Positions 25,057-32,153 of a DNA stretch of 64,000 bases are shown in pieces. Within the stretch, counting starts at the first letter, position 1, and each line of letters begins with the position of its first letter. The notes under the pieces were generated by a model. That model had not been told where the DNA came from. It did not search any database and was given only the letters and a program-made list of their open reading frames with translations. A program made the position numbers and the translations under genes. Source of the stretch: Polaribacter sp. Z022 (GTDB lineage: Bacteria > Bacteroidota > Bacteroidia > Flavobacteriales > Flavobacteriaceae); the NCBI RefSeq assembly GCF_023555495.1, contig NZ_JALCZO010000002.1:124001-188000 (forward strand), read 5' to 3'.

Positions 25057-25596
25057 TTACTTAAATTCTATATAAACTGCGTCTTCTTCGTTTGTTTCTT
25101 TCCAAGTTACTAAAACTTTTTCTTCATTAATAGCATCTACTTGTCTACCTCTATAATCTGGTTGTATAGGTAAATGTCTACTAAAACGTCTGTCAATTAG
25201 TACTAATAACTCAACATTTTCGGGTCTTCCATAGGCTTGCATTGCGCTTAATGCAGCTCTAACACTTCTTCCAGAATATAAAACATCATCAATAATTACT
25301 ACATTTTTGCCTTCAACTAAAAAATCCATTTCAGTTGCAGTTGCTGCTAAAGGTGCATCTCGTCTTCTAAAATCATCTCTATAAAAAGTAATATCTAAAA
25401 GGCCTAATTGTAAATCTTTAACTTGGTATTTATTTTTTAATAAATCTGCCAATCTATTTGCTAAATAGCTTCCTCTTGGTTGTAAACCAATTAAAACTGT
25501 ATTAGAAAAATCGTTATGATTTTCGATTAACTGACATGCCAATCGATGTAGAATTATTTCAATATCTTTTGAGTTAAGTAAGTTTTTTTTGCTCAT
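25057..25596 (-). CDS. pyrR: PyrR: pyrimidine operon regulator / uracil phosphoribosyltransferase family
   Basis: A 179-residue PRTase-fold protein. The PRPP loop is VVIIDDVLYSGRSVRAAL, and the N-terminal QLIENHNDFSNTVLIGLQPRG and C-terminal DRRFSRHLPIQPDYRGRQVD match PyrR. In Gram-positive bacteria PyrR binds leader RNA of pyr operons in response to UMP; whether the Bacteroidota protein does this is not settled. Here it is the first gene of a six-gene operon and is preceded by a promoter matching the Bacteroidota consensus and a short hairpin just before the start codon. Confidence 0.93.
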   Translation of the reverse strand: MSKKNLLNSKDIEIILHRLACQLIENHNDFSNTVLIGLQPRGSYLANRLADLLKNKYQVKDLQLGLLDITFYRDDFRRRDAPLAATATEMDFLVEGKNVVIIDDVLYSGRSVRAALSAMQAYGRPENVELLVLIDRRFSRHLPIQPDYRGRQVDAINEEKVLVTWKETNEEDAVYIEFK

Positions 25597-25603
25597 AAGA
25601 AAG

Positions 25604-25623
25604 CTATCAAATTAGCTTGATAG
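25604..25623 (-). promoter_or_regulatory. Leader hairpin of the pyrR operon
   Basis: CTATCAA (25604-25610) and TTGATAG (25617-25623) form a 7-bp stem with a 6-base loop. It ends eight bases before the pyrR start codon, and the predicted promoter places it almost at the 5' end of the mRNA. It could control ribosome access or be a protein-binding site. Confidence 0.5.
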
Positions 25624-25634
25624 TTATTGAAAAT

Positions 25635-25665
25635 CAAAATTACTGTAAAAAAATGTATGTGCAAA
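25635..25665 (-). promoter_or_regulatory. Promoter of the pyrR-pyrB-rnz operon
   Basis: On the minus strand TTTG (25665-25662), exactly 19 bases, then TAATTTTG (25642-25635): a full match to the Bacteroidota housekeeping consensus TTTG-N19-TAnnTTTG. The start codon lies 39 bases downstream. The rest of 25666-25790 shows no other feature. Confidence 0.75.
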
Positions 25666-25790
25666 ATTTATAAGTACTAAATACGAATTTGCTTTAAATG
25701 TTAATTAAATTGTTGAAAACAAATTGCCCAATTTTAAATGTGGCTTAAGACTTGTATTACTTTTAATGTACTAATTCAAATCTCATAGTT

Positions 25791-27161
25791 ATGTCTCTAT
25801 TAAAATTTGAATCCATGCTTAAAACCAATTCAATTTACTTTTTTGATTTGGTAGAGTTTGAAGAAATAATCATTCATTATTTAGATGCTGGTAAACATGC
25901 TTTGGCTAAAAAAGCAGTGAAACTTGGGTTGCAACAACACCCTGCTTCTGTAGATTTAAAATTGTTACAAGTAGAGTTGTACATTTTTGAAGATGAGTTA
26001 GATAAAGCATCATTACTTCTTAAAATAATTGATCGTTTAGAACCAAATAACGATGAAGTTTATATACAAAAAGGAACAATAAGTTCTAAGAAAAGAAATC
26101 ATAAAGAGGCTATAGAGCACTTTAAAAAAGCACTAACTCTTACAGATGATAAGGTAGATATTTGGTCGCTCTTAGGAATGGAATATTTGTATTTAGACGA
26201 TTTTAATAATGCCCGTTTAACATTTTTAAAATGTGTAAAAGCAGATTTTGAAGACTATTCTGCATTATACAATGTTGTGTATTGCTTTGATATGGAAAAA
26301 AAACATACTGAAGCCATAGAATATTTAGTTTCATACATAGATATAAATCCTTATTGTGAAGTTGCATGGCATCAATTAGGAAGACAATATTTTATTTTAG
26401 AAAATTATGAAAAAGCTTTAAACGCTTTTGATTATGCTGTTATTATAGATGAATCTTTTATTGGTGGATATCTAGAAAAAGCAAAAACTTTAGAAGAGTT
26501 AAAACGTTATAAAGAAGCTATTGATAATTACTTAGTTACTTTAGAACTAGATGATGCAACTGCTTTTGTTTATATTAGAATAGGAGAGTGCCATGAAAAA
26601 CTAGAAAATTTTGATGCTGCAATTTCTTTTTATAAAAAAGCAGTTCATGAAGACCCTTTGTTAGATAAAGGTTGGATGTTGTTAACTAACCTATATTTTG
26701 AGAATGCAAACTATGAAAAAGCTTCTTATTATATTTCTAAAGCTTTAAAAATAGAAGAAGATAATTCTTTATATTGGAAACGATATGCAGAAATAAATTT
26801 AAAATTAAACTTTTATGAAGAAGCAGTAACTGGTTTTAAAAATTGTTTTAACTTAAATGATGATTCTCTTGAAGTATATATTGGTTTAACAGATGTTTTA
26901 TCATTTTTAGGTGAATTTAATGCTGCAATTTCTACGTTGTTAGATGCTCAAAAAATATATAAAAACTTTGCAGAAATAGAATATAGATTAGCTGGTTTGT
27001 TTTTTATATTAAATAAAGAAGTATACAGTTATAATCATTTAATTGCTGGTTTAAAAATTGATTTTGATTATCATATAATTTTAAAAGAATTGTATCCAAT
27101 TGTTTATGAAAACGAAAAAGTACAAAAGCTTTTAAAAGATTTTAAAAAAGCTACAGAATAA
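25791..27161 (+). CDS. Tetratricopeptide repeat (TPR) protein
   Basis: A 456-residue soluble protein made of about ten to eleven TPR units in tandem; examples are EAIEHFKKALTLTDDKVDIW, KALNAFDYAVIIDESFIGGY and AAISFYKKAVHEDPLLDKGW. There is no signal peptide or membrane helix. TPR arrays are protein-binding scaffolds; the partner is unknown. Proteins like this are widespread in flavobacteria as single genes. It diverges from pyrR and is convergent with the ArsP-like permease. Confidence 0.88.
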   Translation: MSLLKFESMLKTNSIYFFDLVEFEEIIIHYLDAGKHALAKKAVKLGLQQHPASVDLKLLQVELYIFEDELDKASLLLKIIDRLEPNNDEVYIQKGTISSKKRNHKEAIEHFKKALTLTDDKVDIWSLLGMEYLYLDDFNNARLTFLKCVKADFEDYSALYNVVYCFDMEKKHTEAIEYLVSYIDINPYCEVAWHQLGRQYFILENYEKALNAFDYAVIIDESFIGGYLEKAKTLEELKRYKEAIDNYLVTLELDDATAFVYIRIGECHEKLENFDAAISFYKKAVHEDPLLDKGWMLLTNLYFENANYEKASYYISKALKIEEDNSLYWKRYAEINLKLNFYEEAVTGFKNCFNLNDDSLEVYIGLTDVLSFLGEFNAAISTLLDAQKIYKNFAEIEYRLAGLFFILNKEVYSYNHLIAGLKIDFDYHIILKELYPIVYENEKVQKLLKDFKKATE

Positions 27162-27231
27162 ATATTTTTCTACATTTTTTTACTATTATACTTTCCAAAT
27201 GAAAGGTAATTAATTTAACATAAATAAAAGT

Positions 27232-28209
27232 TTATAATATAATGTTGAATAAATATCCTGATATAATTATGCAAAGTGTAACTACTCCAAAAAAGATTGC
27301 AATAAGTTTTAAGGTCATTACTTTCTTTAAAAGCATTGCTTCTGGTAAAGACAAGCCAACTACTCCCATCATAAAGGCAATTGCAGTTCCTAAAGGAATT
27401 CCTTTAGCAACTAAAACCTGAGCTACAGGTAAAATACCAGAAGCATTAGAGTACATTGGTACAGCTAAAATAGTTGCAATAGGTACAGCAAATAAGTTGT
27501 CTTTTGCCATATATTGTTCAAAAAAACCTTCTGGAATATAACCATGCATTAAGGCCCCAATTGCAATACCAATAACCACATAAGGAATAATTCCTTTTAA
27601 TATATTAAGAACTTCATCCCAAATTATTGGTAATCTTTGTTTTAAACTTTGTTTTTCGGCTATAAATACATCTTGTTCTTTTTGTGCATTAGCTAAAACT
27701 TGTTTTACCCAAGGAGTTAAAAAGCGCTCTAATTTTAATTTTTGAAGAATAACTCCAGAAATAGTACCTAATAAAATTCCGCTAATAACATAAATTAAGG
27801 TTGTTTTTAAGCCAAACAAACCTATAAAAAGACCAATTGCAACTTCGTTTACTAATGGAGATGTAATTAAAAAAGCAAATGTAACACCTAAAGGAATTCC
27901 TCCTCTTACAAAACCAATAAACAATGGTACAGAAGAACAAGAACAAAATGGAGTAACAACTCCAAATAAGCTAGCCATTAAATACTCTAAACCATATAAT
28001 TTATTTCTTGAAAGAAAATTTTTAACCTTATCAATTGGAAAATAACTATTTACTATACCCATTAAAAAGATTACAACTAAAAGTAAAATTAAAATTTTAG
28101 TAGTATCGTAAATAAAGAAATTTAATGCTTCAGCTAAATGTTGTCCTTTTTCTAGATTTAAAACGTCGTAAACGAACCAATCTGCAATATTTTGTATCCA
28201 ATTAAACAT
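27232..28209 (-). CDS. ArsP/UPF0718 (DUF318)-type permease
   Basis: A 325-residue inner-membrane protein with about eight membrane segments. The family motif VVTPFCSCSSVPLFIGFVRGG and the repeat-like LAVPMYSNASGILPVAQVL / TSPLVNEVAIGL match PF03773 permeases; members include ArsP, which exports trivalent organoarsenicals. The Cys pair in TPFCSCSS is conserved in the family. It is the last gene of an operon with an ArsR regulator, a thioredoxin-like and a rhodanese-like protein, which supports efflux of a thiol-reactive or metalloid compound. The substrate is not proven. Confidence 0.85.
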   Translation of the reverse strand: MFNWIQNIADWFVYDVLNLEKGQHLAEALNFFIYDTTKILILLLVVIFLMGIVNSYFPIDKVKNFLSRNKLYGLEYLMASLFGVVTPFCSCSSVPLFIGFVRGGIPLGVTFAFLITSPLVNEVAIGLFIGLFGLKTTLIYVISGILLGTISGVILQKLKLERFLTPWVKQVLANAQKEQDVFIAEKQSLKQRLPIIWDEVLNILKGIIPYVVIGIAIGALMHGYIPEGFFEQYMAKDNLFAVPIATILAVPMYSNASGILPVAQVLVAKGIPLGTAIAFMMGVVGLSLPEAMLLKKVMTLKLIAIFFGVVTLCIIISGYLFNIIL

Positions 28210-28221
28210 TACATGATTTTT

Positions 28222-28596
28222 TTAGCAACATTTAGAATTAGAACAACAACAAGTAGTTATTTCTAAAGAATTAACATCTCCTTTTGTAGGAAACCCTTTT
28301 GAAGCCCATTTAATAATTCCGTTTTTCATATTATATACATTTTCAAAACCTGCATTCATTAAAAAGTAAGTAGTTTTTAAACTTTGCATACCACTTAAAC
28401 AAACCATTACAATTTCTTTGTTTTTAGGGATTTCGTGTAATCTATTTTCTAATTCAGATATTGGAATATTTAAATAGTTTGGTACATCAAAAGAAACCTT
28501 TGCAACTTCTTCAGAGTTTCTAACATCTACTATTAATGCACCTTCGTTAACTTTTTTTAAAGTTGATGTTGGGCATATTTGTTTTGCTTCTTTCAT
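28222..28596 (-). CDS. Rhodanese-like protein with Cys-rich tail
   Basis: A 124-residue single-domain sulfurtransferase-like protein. The rhodanese fold is clear (GALIVDVRNSEEVAKVSF, VPNYLNIPISELENRLHEIP) and the active-site loop MVCLSGMQS has catalytic Cys66. The last eleven residues, TTCCCSNSKCC, hold five Cys, an unusual extension that could bind metal or metalloid or carry persulfide. It lies between the thioredoxin-like gene (5 bases) and the permease gene (12 bases), so it probably delivers or detoxifies the compound the permease exports. Confidence 0.85.
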   Translation of the reverse strand: MKEAKQICPTSTLKKVNEGALIVDVRNSEEVAKVSFDVPNYLNIPISELENRLHEIPKNKEIVMVCLSGMQSLKTTYFLMNAGFENVYNMKNGIIKWASKGFPTKGDVNSLEITTCCCSNSKCC

Positions 28597-28601
28597 TTTT
28601 A

Positions 28602-28838
28602 TTATTTTAATAATTCTATAATTTCATCTTTAGAAGGTACTCTACCTTTAATGGTAATAAATTCATTTATTACTAATACAGGAGTTGAAAGAACATTATA
28701 TTCCATAATTTCCATAATGTCTTCTACTTTTACTATAGTTGCATCTATATTGTTTTCAGAAACAACATTATTTACTGTTTCTAACATCATTTTACATTTT
28801 GTACAACCTGTACCTAATACTTTAATTACTTTACTCAT
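28602..28838 (-). CDS. Small thioredoxin-like redox protein (TM0996/MTH895 type)
   Basis: A 78-residue protein with a CxxC motif near the start (VLGTGCTKCKMM; Cys12 and Cys15), the TPVLVINEFITIKGRVPSKDEI segment with the cis-Pro, and the length of archaeal/bacterial mini-thioredoxins. ATG at 28838 is preferred; an earlier in-frame start at 28859 would overlap the ArsR-operator-like site. In other Bacteroidota the same protein accompanies ArsP-type permeases. It probably reduces a substrate or a metalloid-thiol intermediate. Confidence 0.85.
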   Translation of the reverse strand: MSKVIKVLGTGCTKCKMMLETVNNVVSENNIDATIVKVEDIMEIMEYNVLSTPVLVINEFITIKGRVPSKDEIIELLK

Positions 28839-28851
28839 TTGTTTTAAGTTT

Positions 28852-28867
28852 ATCGCCAATAGACGAT
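28852..28867. promoter_or_regulatory. Second ArsR-operator-like site
   Basis: ATCGCCAATAGACGAT matches the site upstream of arsR (29199-29214) at 13 of 16 positions, with the outer ATCG/CGAT arms intact. It lies in the 47-base gap between the arsR gene and the thioredoxin gene, 14 bases before the latter's start, so the downstream genes may have an additional regulated promoter. Confidence 0.5.
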
Positions 28868-28885
28868 TTGTTTAATAAAAAATTA

Positions 28886-29191
28886 TCAATCAAAAAATTG
28901 CTGAAATAAAGTTTTAGCAATGTTCCAATTTTGTTGATTAATACAATATTTAATTTTTGGTGGTTTTAATTCACCTTGAATTAGTCCTACTTTTTTCAAT
29001 TCTTTTAGATGCTGAGAAATTGTAGACTGAGCTAATGGAAATACATCAACTAAATCACCAGTAAAACAACAAGATTGATTTTCTAAATGTTTTAAAATTG
29101 CAATTCGTGTTGGATGACCAAGAGCTTTTGCAAATTTTGCTAAAGCTTCAGTATTTTCTCTATAATTTATTTGTTCTGTATTTCGTTTCAT
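28886..29191 (-). CDS. ArsR-family transcriptional repressor
   Basis: A 101-residue winged-helix protein: LAKFAKALGHPTRIAILKHL, recognition helix region PLAQSTISQHLKELKKVGLI, then the wing. Cys41-Cys42 (SCCFTGDLV) and Cys83 (KYCINQ) are candidate ligands for a metalloid or thiophilic metal, although their spacing differs from the classical CVCDL motif. It is the first gene of the operon with thioredoxin-like, rhodanese-like and ArsP-like permease genes. A palindrome (29199-29214) lies eight bases upstream of its start and fits autoregulation. Confidence 0.92.
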   Translation of the reverse strand: MKRNTEQINYRENTEALAKFAKALGHPTRIAILKHLENQSCCFTGDLVDVFPLAQSTISQHLKELKKVGLIQGELKPPKIKYCINQQNWNIAKTLFQQFFD

Positions 29192-29198
29192 ATTTCTT

Positions 29199-29214
29199 AT
29201 CGCAAATATGCGAT
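29199..29214. promoter_or_regulatory. ArsR operator overlapping the arsR promoter
   Basis: ATCGCAAATATGCGAT: 6-bp perfect arms (ATCGCA/TGCGAT) around AATA. On the minus strand it contains CATATTTG (29210-29203), one mismatch from TAnnTTTG, so repressor binding would cover the -7 element. The arsR start codon is at 29191. Confidence 0.7.
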
Positions 29215-29377
29215 TGGTTTTTGGTGTAAAAAGTGACTTCTATCATGTTTTGAGTTTTTTTTGAAAAAAGTGTAAATTTTATTGATAATTAGTATTAAAA
29301 ACAGACTATTTTAAAAGTGAGAATTTATTTTTTATTTAAATTTCAACTATCTTCGTTTAACAAAAAGAAAACTTAAA

Positions 29378-30301
29378 ATGGGAAGAAATATAAAAGATTA
29401 CATCGTTATTGGATTAAAAGGAATGGCAATGGGAGCTGCAGATGTTGTGCCAGGGGTTTCTGGTGGTACAATTGCTTTTATTTCTGGTATTTATGAAGAA
29501 TTATTAGGTTCTATAAGTAATGTAAAATTAAGTTTACTTAAAACTTTAAAAACAGAAGGTTTAAAAGCGGCTTGGAAACAAGTAAATGGTAATTTTTTAG
29601 CGGCGTTATTTATAGGGATTTTTGTAAGTATTATATCACTTGCAAAGGCTATTAAATATTTATTAGAAAATGAACCTATTTTGTTATGGTCTTTCTTTTT
29701 TGGATTGGTTTTAGCAAGTATAATTTATATTGCTAAACAAATTTCAAAATGGAATTTCATTTCTATTTTAGCTCTAGTCTTAGGTGCCTTTTTAGCTTAT
29801 TATATTACAACACTAAATCCTATGGTTTCTGAAGATTCTTCTTCTTTATACATACTTTTTGCAGGAGCCATAGCAATTTGTGCAATGATTTTACCTGGTA
29901 TATCTGGTTCGTTTATTTTAGTTTTATTAGGTGCATATAAACCAGTTTTAGAAGCTGTAAATAATAAAGATATTAAAACAATACTCGTTTTTATGGTGGG
30001 TGCAGTAATTGGTTTGTTATCTTTTTCAAAAATATTAAAATGGCTTTTTGCTAATTACAAAAATTATACTCTTGCAGCATTAACAGGTTTTATAATTGGT
30101 TCTTTAAACAAAATTTGGCCTTGGAAAGAAACCTTAACTTGGAGAACAAATTCTCATGGAGTAGAAGTACCATTTAATCAACAAAGTGTTTCTCCTTTTA
30201 CTTTTGATGGAGAAGCACAATTAACCATGGCAATAGTTTTAGCTATTGTTGGTTTTGGTATTATTTTAGGAATGGAAAAATTAGCTGTTCATAAAAAGTA
30301 A
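29378..30301 (+). CDS. DUF368 membrane protein (PopT-type polyprenyl-phosphate transporter family)
   Basis: A 307-residue inner-membrane protein of the DUF368 family, recognised by GMAMGAADVVPGVSGGTIAFISGIYEELL near the N-terminus and the second-half copy ILPGISGSFILVLLGAYKPVL. The two GxSG motifs fit an inverted-repeat transporter. Some DUF368 proteins (PopT) have been shown to recycle undecaprenyl phosphate across the membrane for cell-envelope synthesis; that role is inferred here. It is followed with no gap by a second DUF368 gene. TATCTTCG at 29349-29356 may be the -7 element. Confidence 0.92.
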   Translation: MGRNIKDYIVIGLKGMAMGAADVVPGVSGGTIAFISGIYEELLGSISNVKLSLLKTLKTEGLKAAWKQVNGNFLAALFIGIFVSIISLAKAIKYLLENEPILLWSFFFGLVLASIIYIAKQISKWNFISILALVLGAFLAYYITTLNPMVSEDSSSLYILFAGAIAICAMILPGISGSFILVLLGAYKPVLEAVNNKDIKTILVFMVGAVIGLLSFSKILKWLFANYKNYTLAALTGFIIGSLNKIWPWKETLTWRTNSHGVEVPFNQQSVSPFTFDGEAQLTMAIVLAIVGFGIILGMEKLAVHKK

Positions 30302-31309
30302 ATGCAAAAAGAAAGAAGTTTTATTGATAAAGTTTATCTCTTTTTAAAAGGATTGGCAATGGGTGCAGCAAATAAAGTTCCTGGTGTTTCTGGAGGTACA
30401 GTTTCTTTCGTTTTTGGTTTTTATGAAGAATTAATTTATTCGTTTAGAAAAGTAAATTTAAAGGCATTTAAATTACTTTTTAATGGTCGTTTTAAAAGTT
30501 TTTACAGATACATAAATGGTCAGTTTTTACTCCTAATTATGGGAGGAAGTATTTTTAGTTACTTTAGTATTTCTTTAGTATTAGATTACTTTTTAGTAAA
30601 CTATGAATTGTACGTTTGGAGTTGGTTTTTTGGAATGATAATTGGCTCTATTTATTATATAGGAAAAGATTTTGGAGATTGGAATTTAAAAAATATATTT
30701 TCTTTAATAATTGGTGCTTCTATTGGAATTGGAATTAGTTTTTTAACACCAGCAACAGAAAACGATAATCTTTGGTTTGTTTTTCTTTGTGGAATAATTG
30801 GAGTTTCTGGTATGACTCTTCCAGGTCTTTCAGGTTCATTTATTTTAATCTTATTAGGAAATTATGTGCTTTTGTTGGTAGATTCTGTTAACGTTTTGTT
30901 TAATGTTATAACCAGTCTTTTGTCTGGTAATTTTAATGTTTTGTCAGACCCAATTAAAGTAAGGTATTTAAAAATTATTAGTGTTTTTACGGTTGGTTCA
31001 GCATTTGGTTTAGTATCAATAAGTCATGTTTTAGGTTATGTTTTAAAACGATGGAATCAAATTGTAAATGCAGTAATTATAGGTTTTATAACTGGTTCTT
31101 TAGGTATAGTTTGGCCTTGGAAAAAAGCAATTTATTTAAAAGAGAATAATAATTTTTTAATTGATAAAAAAGGGAATAAAATAATAGAAAATTACGAACG
31201 TTTTATTCCAGATTTTTCAAATTCAGAAACCTGGTTTGCTTTATTTTATATAGTAATAGGTATCTTATTAATATTGGTAATAGATTTTTATGGAAGAAAG
31301 AAAAAATAA
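30302..31309 (+). CDS. Second DUF368 membrane protein (tandem paralogue)
   Basis: A 335-residue paralogue of the preceding gene: GLAMGAANKVPGVSGGTVSFVFGFYEELIY and the second-half motif TLPGLSGSFILILLGNYVLLL. The start codon directly follows the upstream stop codon, so both are co-translated. The protein is slightly longer because of an extra loop (VDSVNVLFNVITSLLSGNFN). Tandem copies suggest either a heterodimer or transporters with different lipid or regulatory preferences. The C-terminus overlaps aroE by 20 bases. Confidence 0.92.
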   Translation: MQKERSFIDKVYLFLKGLAMGAANKVPGVSGGTVSFVFGFYEELIYSFRKVNLKAFKLLFNGRFKSFYRYINGQFLLLIMGGSIFSYFSISLVLDYFLVNYELYVWSWFFGMIIGSIYYIGKDFGDWNLKNIFSLIIGASIGIGISFLTPATENDNLWFVFLCGIIGVSGMTLPGLSGSFILILLGNYVLLLVDSVNVLFNVITSLLSGNFNVLSDPIKVRYLKIISVFTVGSAFGLVSISHVLGYVLKRWNQIVNAVIIGFITGSLGIVWPWKKAIYLKENNNFLIDKKGNKIIENYERFIPDFSNSETWFALFYIVIGILLILVIDFYGRKKK

Positions 31310-32048
31310 AGTTTTTGGCTTACTAGGAAAAAATATAGAATATTCTTTTTCTAGAGGATATTTTACAGAAAAGTTTGAAAAACTAGATTTAGAAAATCAT
31401 AAATATGTAAATTTTGATTTGCAAAATATTGAAGAGTTTCCTTCTGTAATTGAAGAAGGAGGAACGTTTTTAGGAGGTATAAATGTTACAATTCCTTACA
31501 AAGAAGATGTAATGCAATATCTAGATAAGCTAGATAAAACTGCAAAAGAAATAGGTGCTGTAAACACAATTAAATTTACTAAAAAAGGAAACTTAAAAGG
31601 ATACAATTCAGACGTAGTTGGTTTTGAAAAATCGATATTTCCTTTTATAAAAAAACATCATAAAAGAGCATTGATATTAGGTACAGGAGGTGCTTCAAAA
31701 GCCATTGCATATGCTTTAAAAAAGAACAACATTAAATTTAAATTTGTTTCTAGAAATCCTAATGGTAAAAAAGAAATATCTTATCAAGATTTAACTAAAG
31801 ATGTAATTAAGAAATATCATATTATTATAAATTCTACTCCAGTAGGTACATCTCCTAATGTAGAAAAATCTCCAGACATTCCTTATCAATTTTTAACGGA
31901 TAAACATCTTTTGTATGATTTAATCTACAATCCAGAAATAACAACTTTTTTGTCTAAAGGAAAAGAACAAGGAGCAACTATTAAAAATGGTTATGAAATG
32001 TTGCAATTACAAGCAGAAGAGTCTTGGAGAATTTGGAATGAAGAATAA
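31290..32048 (+). CDS. aroE: Shikimate dehydrogenase
   Basis: A 252-residue NADP-dependent enzyme that reduces 3-dehydroshikimate in the aromatic amino-acid pathway. The substrate motif NVTIPYKEDVMQYLD carries the catalytic Lys, and AVNTI...GYNSDVVGFEKS carries the catalytic Asp; the nucleotide-binding ALILGTGGASKAIAYALKK is intact, as is the C-terminal NGYEMLQLQAEESWRIW. It is on the short side of the family. The start lies 20 bases inside the DUF368 gene, in another frame, implying coupling. Confidence 0.95.
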   Translation: MEERKNKVFGLLGKNIEYSFSRGYFTEKFEKLDLENHKYVNFDLQNIEEFPSVIEEGGTFLGGINVTIPYKEDVMQYLDKLDKTAKEIGAVNTIKFTKKGNLKGYNSDVVGFEKSIFPFIKKHHKRALILGTGGASKAIAYALKKNNIKFKFVSRNPNGKKEISYQDLTKDVIKKYHIIINSTPVGTSPNVEKSPDIPYQFLTDKHLLYDLIYNPEITTFLSKGKEQGATIKNGYEMLQLQAEESWRIWNEE

Positions 32049-32075
32049 CCCATAGTTTTTTATTAGTTAGATAGT

Positions 32076-32107
32076 TTGCAGATTTACGAAGTTGTCAGTA
32101 TCTTTAT
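32076..32107 (+). promoter_or_regulatory. Candidate promoter for the DUF349 gene
   Basis: TTTG at 32076-32079, a 20-base spacer, and TATCTTTA at 32100-32107 (one mismatch from TAnnTTTG). The start codon is at 32154, giving a leader of about 40 bases. Confidence 0.5.
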
Positions 32108-32153
32108 AGATATATAATATTACAATTATATTTAGACCTTAAACATTGTAGAT

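Noticed and set aside
24393..25064. Plus-strand open frames within pyrB
   Set aside because: Shadows of pyrB; no signal peptide, motif or promoter.
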